Source: Elizabethkingia bruuniana
GTDB taxonomy: Bacteria > Bacteroidota > Bacteroidia > Flavobacteriales > Weeksellaceae
Direction: 5' to 3'
Assembly (NCBI RefSeq): GCF_002024805.1
Contig: NZ_CP014337.1
Location: forward strand, 3,968,001 to 4,032,000
Length of the DNA: 64,000 nt
Numbering within the stretch: the stretch's first letter is position 1; each line of letters opens with the position of its first letter. Shown in pieces: positions 51,903-61,195 of this stretch. Under the pieces are notes generated by a model. That model saw only the letters and a list, made by a program, of their open reading frames with translations. It did no database searches and was not told the DNA's origin. Made by a program: the position numbers and the translations under genes.

Positions 51903-53456
51903 ATGAATATTACAATGAAAAATTATATAAAAAATAAAACAATCTCTGTATTATGTGTGGCTGTTTTGTCACTTGGAGCCGTACAATCTTGTAGTTCCGA
52001 TTATGTAGAAGATGTTCAGAATAAAGGAGCTTTCAATACTGACGAATTTTTTAAAGACAGAAATCAGGCTTTTCAGGCACTTATAGGCGTATATGATCCT
52101 ATTAATAAATATGCTGCAGGCTTTGAAAATACAATTACTTTTTTTAACGCTGCCTCAGATGATTTTAATGCAGGTGGCGGAAATGCTACGGACGGAATAG
52201 GTATACAAAGTTTTTCTAATTATTCAATAGACTCCTATAAGATACCGCAGAGTTACTGGAATAATTATTTTCAGGGAATAGCGAGAGCAAATTTATTATT
52301 AGATAAGCTTTCCGCAGTGCCAATGGATGCTAATGAAAAAGCAAGATTTAATGCTGAGGCACTGGCTTTACGATCTATTTATTATTTCGAATTGTTAAGA
52401 ATGTTTGGGAATATTCCGTTAATGCTAAAGCCTATTCTTAGTTCTCAGGATAATCTGTATAATGTACCACAGGAAGACCCTAAAAAGATTTATCAACAGA
52501 TTGAAACCGACTTGCTAACTGCAATTGCAGTTTTACCAGCAATAGTACCAGATGGTGAGAAAGGAAGACTGAGCCAGGGAGCTGCAAAGGCAATGTTGGG
52601 AAAAATTTATTTATATGATGGGAAGAAAGATCTGGCAGCAGCACAATTCGCAGATGTAAATGGTGCTCCGGGAGGGACAAGTCAGTACGGATATAAACTT
52701 CTGGCAAATTATAATGATCTGTGGAGCTTTGGTAGTAAATTCAATACAGAATCAGTACTCGAAATTGTATATACAAGTAAAGGTAGTACAGATTGGGGAT
52801 GGTGGGGTCAAGGAAATGATGAAGGAAATTCTGTAAACCAGATGATAGGTCCCAGATCTTTTAATAGGACTAAAGCTGGTGTAGCCGCTAATGCTCCGGA
52901 TATATATTCGGGAGGATGGGCATTTAATCCAGTTACAGAAGATCTTTATAATTTTATGAAAGATGATCCTAGACTGAATGCAACTATAATGAATGTGAAA
53001 AAACTTGTTGCAGATGGATATGCTACCTATGGGGCGGCTTATAAAGATACAGGCTATTTTCTGAATAAATTCCTGCCAATGCAGTCTAACAAAACAACAG
53101 GAACCGGACCGGTTGAACTTAATTTTAATCAGGATATATATGCTATCCGTCTGGCGGATACCTATCTGATGGAAGCAGAGGCTCTGAATGCTTCCGGAGC
53201 CAGAGCTCAGGCATTGCTGGATGCTGTAAGACAAAGAGTAGGGCTGCCGTCAGTACCCGTTTCTATGCAGGCTATAAAAGATGAAAGAAGAAGAGAACTT
53301 GCCGGTGAAGGACACCGTTGGTTTGATTTGGTGAGATGGGGAGATGCACCTGTAGTACTTGGAAACAGAGGATTTAAGCCAAATAAAAACGAAATCCTTC
53401 CGATACCATATAAGGAATTGATCAACACAGTAATTAAACAAAACCCAGGATACTAA
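51903..53456 (+). CDS. SusD/RagB family nutrient-binding lipoprotein
   Basis: About 517 residues. The lipoprotein signal ends LGAVQSC; the protein has the SusD TPR-like helices (ALRSIYYFELLRMFGNIPL) and C-terminal blocks RLADTYLMEAEALNASG, DERRRELAGEGHRWFDLVRWG and NEILPIPYKEL, diagnostic of the family. The start is ATG 51903 or 51915; the longer frame from 51879 overlaps SusC and is unlikely. It forms the SusCD pedal-bin complex with the upstream gene. Confidence 0.92.
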   Translation: MNITMKNYIKNKTISVLCVAVLSLGAVQSCSSDYVEDVQNKGAFNTDEFFKDRNQAFQALIGVYDPINKYAAGFENTITFFNAASDDFNAGGGNATDGIGIQSFSNYSIDSYKIPQSYWNNYFQGIARANLLLDKLSAVPMDANEKARFNAEALALRSIYYFELLRMFGNIPLMLKPILSSQDNLYNVPQEDPKKIYQQIETDLLTAIAVLPAIVPDGEKGRLSQGAAKAMLGKIYLYDGKKDLAAAQFADVNGAPGGTSQYGYKLLANYNDLWSFGSKFNTESVLEIVYTSKGSTDWGWWGQGNDEGNSVNQMIGPRSFNRTKAGVAANAPDIYSGGWAFNPVTEDLYNFMKDDPRLNATIMNVKKLVADGYATYGAAYKDTGYFLNKFLPMQSNKTTGTGPVELNFNQDIYAIRLADTYLMEAEALNASGARAQALLDAVRQRVGLPSVPVSMQAIKDERRRELAGEGHRWFDLVRWGDAPVVLGNRGFKPNKNEILPIPYKELINTVIKQNPGY

Positions 53457-53507
53457 TTTCAATTTTAATATGAAAGTTTTTTTCATATAGTTACTTTAAC
53501 TTCAATG

Positions 53508-53534
53508 CAATAGCCGGATTATATCCGGCTATTG
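53508..53534 (+). terminator. Terminator of the SusC/SusD operon
   Basis: A perfect 12-bp stem (53508-53519 with 53523-53534) with a TAT loop; the T-run after it is weak. Confidence 0.65.
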
Positions 53535-53562
53535 TTATTATAATATGAGCGGGGAAAATATT

Positions 53563-53985
53563 TTACCTCAATCCTTCCACGTTACTAAGGCTGTATAGTT
53601 TCAGTCCGTATTTCCAGTTGACATAAACAAATACCTGATAAAGCCTGTACTCAAAATCCATTCCGTACTTTTCGTTTGGATCATAATCAATCTGAGATTC
53701 TACAATGTTTCTGTATCTTCCGGACATATATAAACTGTTCCATTCGTTTACCAAAATCGTATTTCTGCTTTTAAGATAAGATTCTGTATACATGGATTTA
53801 GGTCTTGCTCTGGTAAGCAGGAAGTTTTCATAGTCTGTATCGAAAACAGTAAGTTCCCATTCTCCATCGTCACCCTTTTCTACTTTTGCAGGCTGATGAG
53901 AGCCTTCAGTTGGTGGTGCAACATTTCTCGATGTACAGGAGAATGTTAATACACTAAGTATAATGATAAGAATAAAGTTTTTCAT
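53563..53985 (-). CDS. DUF6146 family lipoprotein
   Basis: About 140 residues with lipobox TFSC (lipid Cys near residue 17), then a proline-rich linker and a compact domain with WELTVFDTDYENFLLTRARP, RNTILVNEWNSLYMSGRYRN and ESQIDYDPNEKYGMDFEYRL, the pattern of the flavobacterial DUF6146 family. Start ATG 53985 (MKNFILI) or 53991. Function unknown. Confidence 0.75.
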   Translation of the reverse strand: MKNFILIIILSVLTFSCTSRNVAPPTEGSHQPAKVEKGDDGEWELTVFDTDYENFLLTRARPKSMYTESYLKSRNTILVNEWNSLYMSGRYRNIVESQIDYDPNEKYGMDFEYRLYQVFVYVNWKYGLKLYSLSNVEGLR

Positions 53986-54020
53986 AATCAATATTTTTAA
54001 ATGTATATCAAATTTAGTAC

Positions 54021-54050
54021 AAAAAAATAACCGCTTTGCTAGCGGTTATT
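54021..54050 (-). terminator. Terminator of the exonuclease-family gene
   Basis: AATAACCGCT (54026-54035) with AGCGGTTATT (54041-54050), loop TTGCT; seven A at 54021-54027 give the U-run on the minus strand. Confidence 0.85.
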
Positions 54051-54056
54051 AAATTT

Positions 54057-55250
54057 TTATTGTGCAGATTTTTGCAGAATACTGAAAACCGGGAAATGGT
54101 CACTATATCCTCCAGTAAATCGATCTCCGTCCCATGATCTGAAAGGATAACCTTTGTAGCTTCCCTCTTTATTGATGAGGTATCCCGGAGCATATACTTC
54201 GGTTGTATACACAGTATAATCTTTTTGTGCAGATCTTCCTTTGTCTCCGATTAGATTTTTTGAATAAATAATCTGGTCGAATAAATTCGGTGCATCCTGG
54301 TATGCTAAAGAAGCTACACCATTCTTAAACATCTTAAACATCGGATTAAAATATGGTGTTTCATCACTTACTTTATCGATATCACCTGTAGCTTTTACAT
54401 AGTTTTTGAAACTTGGACTAACCGGATCGTCATTAAAGTCACCCATTGCCATTAATCTGTATTCCGGATTGCTGTTTCTTATGCTGTCCATTTGCTGATT
54501 GAGCAATGCTGCTGCAGCATTTCTTTTCGGAAGAGAAATAGCTTCACCACCTCTTCTGGAAGGCCAGTGATTTACGAAGAAAGCAAATTTCTCTCCATCT
54601 AATTCTCCAAGAACAACTAACAAATCTCTGGTGTATTCACGTTTTCCGTTATCGAATATTTTTAGCTCCTTCTTCCATGCTTTTTCAAGTTTGAAACGGC
54701 CTTTTTGATAAATCAGCCCATTGTCGATACCTCTGGCATCATAAGAATTAAAATGAACAACGCCATAATTGTATTTAGCAAGCTGAGGCTGTTTTACCAG
54801 GTCCTCAATAACCTGTCTGTTTTCTACTTCAACAAGACCTACCACAACTGGAGCTGTTTTGGTATACTTACTACCGAGCTCTGAAATAACTTGAGCAATA
54901 TTCCCCAGTTTTTGTTGATAAACTTTCTCAGTATAATTTTTGGCACTTTGTGGTGTAAATTCACCATTAGAGTATTGCTGTCTTACGGCTTTCTTTCCTT
55001 TCAGAAGAGCATCACTCCATTGTCCTTTATAGGGTTCATGCTCCAGATACTGTATAGAATCTACAGGAATGCTTCTGTGAAATGCAGGGTTGCTTACATC
55101 TTTTGTTCCGTCAATATAATCTGCGGATTTATAGATGTCCCATAAATTTTCCACATTATAAAATCCTACAGCAGCAACTCTTCTTATATTACTTTGGGAA
55201 AAAAGTAATATATTCGTAAATAATAGAGTAATGAATAAAAATTTCCTCAT
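54057..55250 (-). CDS. Secreted endonuclease/exonuclease/phosphatase family enzyme
   Basis: A 397-residue metal-dependent phosphodiesterase fold with signal peptide (to FSQSN). Catalytic blocks: GFYNVENLWD (Asn), GLVEVENR (Glu), FFVNHWPSRRGGEA (Asn-His), AMGDFNDDP (Asp-Asn) and GYSDHFPV (Asp-His). Exported members commonly degrade nucleic acids or lipid phosphodiesters. Divergent from a TonB receptor/DUF5689 pair, with which it often co-occurs in flavobacteria; nuclease activity is inferred. Confidence 0.82.
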   Translation of the reverse strand: MRKFLFITLLFTNILLFSQSNIRRVAAVGFYNVENLWDIYKSADYIDGTKDVSNPAFHRSIPVDSIQYLEHEPYKGQWSDALLKGKKAVRQQYSNGEFTPQSAKNYTEKVYQQKLGNIAQVISELGSKYTKTAPVVVGLVEVENRQVIEDLVKQPQLAKYNYGVVHFNSYDARGIDNGLIYQKGRFKLEKAWKKELKIFDNGKREYTRDLLVVLGELDGEKFAFFVNHWPSRRGGEAISLPKRNAAAALLNQQMDSIRNSNPEYRLMAMGDFNDDPVSPSFKNYVKATGDIDKVSDETPYFNPMFKMFKNGVASLAYQDAPNLFDQIIYSKNLIGDKGRSAQKDYTVYTTEVYAPGYLINKEGSYKGYPFRSWDGDRFTGGYSDHFPVFSILQKSAQ

Positions 55251-55270
55251 GTCAGATTGGTTTGAAATTA

Positions 55271-55278
55271 CAAAGATA
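55271..55278 (-). promoter_or_regulatory. -7 element of the exonuclease-family gene
   Basis: On the minus strand the bases read TATCTTTG, matching TAnnTTTG, 20 bases before the start codon at 55250. Confidence 0.5.
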
Positions 55279-55350
55279 AATGAAATAAATCTTTAATTTT
55301 ACATGACATCAATGGGGTGGCCTCATACCCTCCGCTAAATAAAATTACAC

Positions 55351-55358
55351 TAAATTTG
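55351..55358 (+). promoter_or_regulatory. -7 element of the TonB receptor gene
   Basis: TAAATTTG, 40 bases before ATG 55399 and 6 bases before a short upstream open frame. Confidence 0.5.
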
Positions 55359-55364
55359 CGGAAA

Positions 55365-55406
55365 ATGACCTCGATAATTACTAAACAATATTTAAGATAT
55401 GATTAA
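55365..55406 (+). CDS. Possible 13-codon upstream open frame
   Basis: ATG 55365 opens a frame encoding MTSIITKQYLRYD; its stop (TAA 55404-55406) lies just inside the receptor gene in another frame. Its ATG is 6 bases after the -7 element, so it would be the first codon of the mRNA and couple translation to the receptor start. Speculative. Confidence 0.3.
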   Translation: MTSIITKQYLRYD

Positions 55407-58245
55407 AAAGCTATCATTGCTGTCATTGTTTACACTGTTGCCGGCATCTTTTTACTACGCACAAACTACTGCTTTTGCGTATATTAAAGATACTGCGGGG
55501 AAACCTGTAGAGAGTGCGGATGTAAGCATGAAAGGATCATCGTATAGTGTAACAGCTGACAAAATTGGATATTTCCAATTTGTAGGTCTGAAGCCGGGAC
55601 ACTATCAGATTACAGTTTCAAAACCTCCTTTTGAATCTCAAATTGTAGAATTTGATGTTGAAGAAGGTAAAAAAAGACAGGATTTAGGTGTCATCAAATT
55701 ATCCACTAATTTTAATGATATAGATCAGGGATTTACTATTCTTGATGACAGCGATCAGTCTGATGAGCTCAATAACCAGTCAACAGTTGGCTTGCTACAA
55801 TCGTCGAGAGATGTGTTTAGTAGTATCGCAGCATTTGATCTTGGATTTTACTGGTTCCGCCCGAGAGGGATTGATTCGAGACTAGGAGAAAATATGATTA
55901 ATGGTGTTTCTACCGCACGTCCGGATACGGGAATGGTAGATTTTAGTACGTGGGGTGGACTTAATGAAATTACACGCTATCCGGAAATCGCACTGAATCA
56001 CAGTCCGTCTGAATATGGATTTGGTGGTGTGGGATCTGTATTTTATAAAAACACGAAAGCGAGTGATTACCGTAAAGGTAGCCAGCTCACCTATTCTCTG
56101 ACCAACCGTAACTATAATAACCGATTATCATACAGGTTCTCTTCCGGAATGAATAAGAAAGGATGGGCATTTACAGGTATGATTGCCAGAAGATGGGCGC
56201 AGGAAGGTATACAGGACGGAACTTTCTATGATGCTATCAGTGGTTACCTGGGAGTTGAAAAGAAAATCAATGATAAGCATACGGTAACACTTAATGCAAT
56301 TGGCTCAGACTACAGAAGAAGTACATCCAGCCCGAATACTCAGGAAGTATATGATTATAGAGGTATTCATTACAATGCTTACTGGGGATGGCAAGATGGA
56401 AGAAAACGTAGTGAGAGAGTAAAAACCGGATTTATGCCAATGATCCAGTTAACGGATTACTGGAAGATTAATAAAAAATCTGATTTATGGACAACTGTTT
56501 CTTACCAGTTCGGAAAAGAAAAAAGTTCCAGATTAGATTGGTATAAGGCCAACAACCCGTCTCCAATTTACTATAGAAATCTTCCAAGCTATTGGGAGAA
56601 TTTAGATAAACCTAGCCTTTCACAGCAGGAAAATCTTGCATTAACCAAAGACTGGTGGACTAATAACGATCAGGATCATACACAAATCAATTGGAATTCA
56701 TTGTATAATGCTAATCTAAATGGACCGGTAGGAGAGAATGGAAGAAGAGCTTTTTATTTTCTTGAAAATGATGTGAAGAACAACAAAATTTGGAATGTAT
56801 CAACACATTATACCAATAATCTTACGGACAGAATGAAGTTGGTTCTTAATCTGACCTATCAGAATTATTATTCTGAACAATATAGAGAGATTAAGGATTT
56901 ATTAGGTGCTGATTATGCACTTAATATGGACCCTTTTGCTAAAACAGCCAGAGGAGGGAGCTTCAATACATTGGATTCAAATGTTAACAAAAAAGTAGGA
57001 GATAAATTCGGGTATGATTATATCTACAGACGTCAGGATATTAATTTCAATGCCGGACTGAAATTTTCAACACCGAGGATTGATGGATTTGTTTCTGCTT
57101 TAGTAGGTTATTCAACAAATAACAGAGAAGGTCTTTTCCAACATTACTTATATAAAGATTCTTATGGTAAAGGAGCAGATCAAAATTTCTGGAATTTTGG
57201 TTTGAAAGGACAATTGACTTATAAGCTGAACGGAAGAATGTTCTTGATGTATAACGGGGCATACTATTCTCAGGCACCGTTCCTTAATGATATTTTTATC
57301 AATGCAAGAAATAGCAATGCTGTTTCTCCAAATATTCAGAGTACTATTATTAATGCAAATGATTTAAGTTATATAATTTCAGCGCCAAGCTTTAAATTAA
57401 GATTAACTGGTTATTTGATCAATACGATGAATGATACTAATGTACAGCGTTATTTTGCAAATGGAATAAGCTTTAATACATTGGATGACGCGGGACAAGA
57501 GATACAAGGAGACAACCAGGCAATGGTTACACAGGTATTATCCAATGTAAATACAAGAAATATGGGTGTAGAAGTGGGTATTCAGGTAAAGATTACTCCA
57601 ACTCTTACAGCTAGTGGTTTGGCAAGTATTGGACAGTATACCTATACAAATAATCCAAAGCTTTATTTTGCATCCGATGCAATGGGCGTTTTCTATGATT
57701 ATAATAAACAAGGAGAGCTTGTAAGATCTGAATATAAAGATCTTGGAGAGTCATATCTTAAAGATTATAAAGTAGGAGGTACACCACAACAGGCATTCTC
57801 GGTAGGCTTAAGGTATAGCAGTCCGAAATACTGGTGGATTAGTGGTAACTGGAATTATTTACGTGATGGATATATAGATCCTTCTCCTGCTACCAGAACA
57901 AATTCGTTTATCTATAATCCGAATACACCGGGGGTACCATATGATGATGTTAATGAAGTAGAGTTGAGACGAGTTCTGAAGCAGGTACAATTACCAGATG
58001 CATTTTTCTTTAACGCAAGTGCAGGGAAATCCTGGGTTATAGGGAAATATTATTTTGTAATTTCTGCGACGGTTAATAACATCCTGAATAACAAGAAATA
58101 TATTACGGGAGGTTTTGAGCAGACAAGGTACATTAACTATAAAGATTATGTAGCTGATTTTGATAGAAATACCTCAAACTTTGCTCCTAAGTATTTCTAT
58201 TCACAAGGAAGATCTTATTTCTTCAATGTTCAGTTACGTTTCTAA
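55399..58245 (+). CDS. TonB-dependent receptor with carboxypeptidase-regulatory-like domain
   Basis: 948 residues: signal peptide (to FYYAQ), a beta-sandwich carboxypeptidase-D-like domain (about 24-105: KDTAGKPVESADVSMKGS, GYFQFVGLKPGHYQITVS), a plug (about 125-225) and a long barrel ending FFNVQLRF. It is followed 26 bases later by the DUF5689 lipoprotein, a pairing like SusC/SusD in which the lipoprotein may bind ligand. A divergent phosphodiesterase gene suggests nucleic acid or organophosphate uptake (inference). Confidence 0.85.
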   Translation: MIKKLSLLSLFTLLPASFYYAQTTAFAYIKDTAGKPVESADVSMKGSSYSVTADKIGYFQFVGLKPGHYQITVSKPPFESQIVEFDVEEGKKRQDLGVIKLSTNFNDIDQGFTILDDSDQSDELNNQSTVGLLQSSRDVFSSIAAFDLGFYWFRPRGIDSRLGENMINGVSTARPDTGMVDFSTWGGLNEITRYPEIALNHSPSEYGFGGVGSVFYKNTKASDYRKGSQLTYSLTNRNYNNRLSYRFSSGMNKKGWAFTGMIARRWAQEGIQDGTFYDAISGYLGVEKKINDKHTVTLNAIGSDYRRSTSSPNTQEVYDYRGIHYNAYWGWQDGRKRSERVKTGFMPMIQLTDYWKINKKSDLWTTVSYQFGKEKSSRLDWYKANNPSPIYYRNLPSYWENLDKPSLSQQENLALTKDWWTNNDQDHTQINWNSLYNANLNGPVGENGRRAFYFLENDVKNNKIWNVSTHYTNNLTDRMKLVLNLTYQNYYSEQYREIKDLLGADYALNMDPFAKTARGGSFNTLDSNVNKKVGDKFGYDYIYRRQDINFNAGLKFSTPRIDGFVSALVGYSTNNREGLFQHYLYKDSYGKGADQNFWNFGLKGQLTYKLNGRMFLMYNGAYYSQAPFLNDIFINARNSNAVSPNIQSTIINANDLSYIISAPSFKLRLTGYLINTMNDTNVQRYFANGISFNTLDDAGQEIQGDNQAMVTQVLSNVNTRNMGVEVGIQVKITPTLTASGLASIGQYTYTNNPKLYFASDAMGVFYDYNKQGELVRSEYKDLGESYLKDYKVGGTPQQAFSVGLRYSSPKYWWISGNWNYLRDGYIDPSPATRTNSFIYNPNTPGVPYDDVNEVELRRVLKQVQLPDAFFFNASAGKSWVIGKYYFVISATVNNILNNKKYITGGFEQTRYINYKDYVADFDRNTSNFAPKYFYSQGRSYFFNVQLRF

Positions 58246-58271
58246 TTTCTAATCAATTTAAATAAAAAAAA

Positions 58272-59678
58272 ATGAACCATATATCATATTTTAAATCATT
58301 TATTATCGCGACTTTAGGCATAGCAGCCCTTAATTCGTGTGTTAAAAGTGACGATTATTCAGTTCCTACAATTGCTTGTACAGATAGATTCCCGGCAACT
58401 AATCACGCATTGTCTGATTTGCCGGCAATTGCAAAAGTGAAGCCTACACAAGCAGATATTATTAAGGAAGATTATATTGTAGAAGCTTATGTATCTTCTT
58501 CAGACCAATCCGGGAATATTTATAAGGCATTATATGTTCAGGACAAGCCTGAAAATCCTACACAAGCAGTTGAAATAGACATTGATGGATCGAATCAGTA
58601 TGTTAATTACCCATTAGGATCTAAAATAAGACTTAATCTTAAGGGATTAGTGGTGCAGGCGACTAATAATAATGTTAAAATTGGTACTTATGATCCTGAT
58701 TACCCTATTGGGAGAATTAATCCTAATAAATTATCAGATTACATTGCGCGAGTTTGTGGAACTGAAGGGAAGGCTGTAATTAGTCAGATGGTGCCAGTAG
58801 TATTTGATAATATTACCGATGCTTTGCAGCCTCAGAATGTCAATAAATTGATTACGATTAAAGGAGTGCAATTTGATGATGCTGAGTTGTCTAAGACCTT
58901 TAGCGATGCTGATAAAACTGGAGACAGATATATTGTAGATCCTAAAGGCAACAAATTAGACCTTAGATTTAGTAATTATGCCAATTTCTCAACAGAGAAA
59001 ATTTCTCCTAATTATGTGAAGAGCGGTGATATTACGATGATTCTTAGCAGATATAATACAACATATCAGGCATATCTTAGAGATCTTAAAGATCTTAACC
59101 TTACAAAAGACAGATTCACTGTTGAAGTAACTCCTCCTGATACAGTAACTCCTCCGGCAGCTAATGCAGCATGGCTATTTAAAGGAGCAGATTTTGAAAA
59201 CTGGAATGATTTCATTGCTGCTTTGGATGGTAATGGCGTAAAACCATATGTTTCTCAAGCAGTAGGTAAAGGGATGAATGGAGGTAATGCTTTATTAATC
59301 AATACACCGGCAACAGGAAGCAATGATTATGTATTTACAGTTAGATCTGGAGCAGGGTATCCTGCTGCACCAAAAAGAATTACTTTCTATATGAATGGTA
59401 CAGCTGCGGGTAATGGATTATCCTTCAATGTATACGATGCAGCGAGTAAGTATACGCCATTTAATTCCGGGGATGTAACAGGAAGTGTACAGCTTACAGC
59501 TGCAATAACTAACGGTTATGGCGGAAGTGTCGATACAAAAGGTAAATGGGTTCTCGTAGCATTAGACCTAAGTACAATGCCAAGTGTTAATACGAAAGCC
59601 GGATCAAATATATTTGCATTTAAAATAGGAAAATCAGGAACTTATAATCTACTTATAGATAACCTTAAAATAGAATAA
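58272..59678 (+). CDS. DUF5689 domain lipoprotein
   Basis: 468 residues with a lipoprotein signal (IAALNSC, lipid Cys near 23). The DUF5689 domain spans about 60-285 and includes OB-fold-like strands (IVEAYVSSSDQSGNIYKALY, INKLITIKGVQFDD). After a Pro/Thr linker (VTPPDTVTPPAA) the C-terminal domain resembles a carbohydrate-binding jelly roll (NALLINTPATGSNDYVFTV). It likely works with the TonB receptor just upstream as the surface ligand-binding partner. Confidence 0.78.
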   Translation: MNHISYFKSFIIATLGIAALNSCVKSDDYSVPTIACTDRFPATNHALSDLPAIAKVKPTQADIIKEDYIVEAYVSSSDQSGNIYKALYVQDKPENPTQAVEIDIDGSNQYVNYPLGSKIRLNLKGLVVQATNNNVKIGTYDPDYPIGRINPNKLSDYIARVCGTEGKAVISQMVPVVFDNITDALQPQNVNKLITIKGVQFDDAELSKTFSDADKTGDRYIVDPKGNKLDLRFSNYANFSTEKISPNYVKSGDITMILSRYNTTYQAYLRDLKDLNLTKDRFTVEVTPPDTVTPPAANAAWLFKGADFENWNDFIAALDGNGVKPYVSQAVGKGMNGGNALLINTPATGSNDYVFTVRSGAGYPAAPKRITFYMNGTAAGNGLSFNVYDAASKYTPFNSGDVTGSVQLTAAITNGYGGSVDTKGKWVLVALDLSTMPSVNTKAGSNIFAFKIGKSGTYNLLIDNLKIE

Positions 59679-59700
59679 TATAATCTGATTATATAAATAA

Positions 59701-59733
59701 AAAACCGGAAGAAAATCTCTTCCGGTTTTTTAT
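59701..59733 (+). terminator. Rho-independent terminator after the DUF5689 gene
   Basis: A 12-bp stem (59701-59712 with 59718-59729) with loop AAATC and a T-run. Confidence 0.85.
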
Positions 59734-59763
59734 TTTAAAGATTCTTATAGTGCTGAAATAATA

Positions 59764-59797
59764 AGGATGATATATGCTCGGATATATCATCTTATAC
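59764..59797. repeat. Second hairpin after the DUF5689 gene
   Basis: GATGATATAT (59766-59775) pairs perfectly with ATATATCATC (59782-59791) around GCTCGG. It may act as a back-up terminator; the rest of the 246-base gap shows no gene. Confidence 0.5.
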
Positions 59798-59869
59798 TTT
59801 TTAGAATAAAAGTGATTAAACGGGCTTTAAATTAAGATAGAAAAAAGCGTGACTTTCTTATGTCATTAT

Positions 59870-59899
59870 AAAAAAATACTCAGTCCATATGGACTGAGT
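59870..59899 (-). terminator. Terminator of the DUF6702 gene
   Basis: A perfect 22-base palindrome (59878-59899; arms ACTCAGTCCAT and its complement) with A-rich sequence to its left that becomes a U-run on the minus strand. Confidence 0.75.
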
Positions 59900-59924
59900 G
59901 TTCTTTATTTGTTGTTTTGTAATT

Positions 59925-60392
59925 TTAAAAAGCAGCTTCATTTACTTCTTTACCTCTCTGGAAGGTCATTGTTTTCTGTTTACCTTTATAAGAAACGGTT
60001 ACCAGATTCATCTGGCTGGAAAATTCATTCAGAAGTATTGTATTTTTAACTTTTATAGTACTGATATTTCCTATGCCTGAAGCCTCAAAATATACCCACA
60101 CTGCTTCACCATTTACCTGGCTTCCGGTATATGTAAGTCTTACAGGAGCCCCATTTACACTAGTACTAAAGTTAGCGTTTACATAATTTTTAGCAGCATT
60201 ATCAAAACTTCCGCTTTTAGAATCCATTTTAAGAGCCTGCTCTAAATCTGAAGCGTTCATTTTGGTAGTGAACTTCAGAACTCCGTTCGCTTCATTATAA
60301 TCTACCTTGGTCATAGAAGAATGGAATTCCATAAAACTAAATGCGAAAATTAGCAATGATAATATGCCTAATGTTCCTAATAACTTTTTCAT
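59925..60392 (-). CDS. DUF6702 family secreted protein
   Basis: 155 residues: signal peptide (about 1-20) and a mature domain typical of DUF6702 (HSSMTKVDYNEANGVLKFTT near the start, then DLEQALK and a run of beta strands ending YKGKQKTMTFQRG). Members are usually next to metallopeptidase genes, but not here. Role unknown. Confidence 0.7.
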   Translation of the reverse strand: MKKLLGTLGILSLLIFAFSFMEFHSSMTKVDYNEANGVLKFTTKMNASDLEQALKMDSKSGSFDNAAKNYVNANFSTSVNGAPVRLTYTGSQVNGEAVWVYFEASGIGNISTIKVKNTILLNEFSSQMNLVTVSYKGKQKTMTFQRGKEVNEAAF

Positions 60393-60451
60393 TTTAAGAG
60401 AATTAATTTCATTTCCAAATAATAAGAGTCAAAATATATGCCACAAATTAA

Positions 60452-61183
60452 CTAAAAATTAACACTAATTGCATATTTTTCGTAGAATGCCTTGATATGG
60501 GCAACAGCGTCATCTGCATTGTCTACAATTCTGTAAAGATTAAGATCTTCTTCTGAAATAAGACCGTTTTTAAGTAATGAGCTTTTAAACCAGTCGATTA
60601 AGCCTCCCCAGAATTCACTTCCTACTAACACAATTGGGAAGCGTCCAATTTTGTTGGTCTGAATAAGGGTGAGGGCTTCCATTAGTTCATCTAGTGTTCC
60701 GAAGCCTCCAGGCATAACGATAAATCCCTGAGAGTATTTTACAAACATTACCTTTCGTACAAAGAAGTAATCGTAATCCATATTATAACCATCGTCAATG
60801 TATGGATTGAAATGTTGTTCAAAAGGAAGGTCTATGTTCAGTCCGATAGATTTTCCGTGTCCGTGTGCACCACGATTTCCGGCCTCCATAATTCCGGGGC
60901 CACCACCAGTGATAACTCCGAATCCTAATTCAGTTATTTTTTCGGCTATCTCAGTAGCCATTTGATAATATTTGTGGTCTTCCTTCAGTCTTGCAGAGCC
61001 GAAGATGGAAACGCAGGGGCCTATTTCTGTCATCTTTTCAAATCCGGAAACAAATTCAGCCATGATTTTAAAAACCATCCAGCTGTCCTTAGTCAGTTTC
61101 TCGTCCCAGCTTTTCTGGCGGAAACTTTCTTTTACTCTTTCATCTAAAATAATATCATTTTTAGGTGTATCTTTCTTTTTCAT
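60452..61183 (-). CDS. LOG family protein (TIGR00730 Rossmann fold)
   Basis: 243 residues, related to the cytokinin-activating phosphoribohydrolase LOG and to bacterial PpnN-like nucleosidases. The motif VMPGGFGTLDELMEALTL (about 155-172) is the family signature and GGGPGIMEAGNRGA (about 92-105) the nucleotide-binding loop. It probably cleaves nucleoside monophosphates to base and ribose-5-phosphate. It is 12 bases after the MurU-like gene and ends the operon. Confidence 0.88.
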   Translation of the reverse strand: MKKKDTPKNDIILDERVKESFRQKSWDEKLTKDSWMVFKIMAEFVSGFEKMTEIGPCVSIFGSARLKEDHKYYQMATEIAEKITELGFGVITGGGPGIMEAGNRGAHGHGKSIGLNIDLPFEQHFNPYIDDGYNMDYDYFFVRKVMFVKYSQGFIVMPGGFGTLDELMEALTLIQTNKIGRFPIVLVGSEFWGGLIDWFKSSLLKNGLISEEDLNLYRIVDNADDAVAHIKAFYEKYAISVNF

Positions 61184-61195
61184 GTGTCTACATTT

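Noticed and set aside
59849-60080. Plus-strand open frames at the end of the DUF6702 gene
   Set aside because: They cover the terminator and the reverse complement of the DUF6702 coding region; the minus-strand protein has a signal peptide and a recognised domain.
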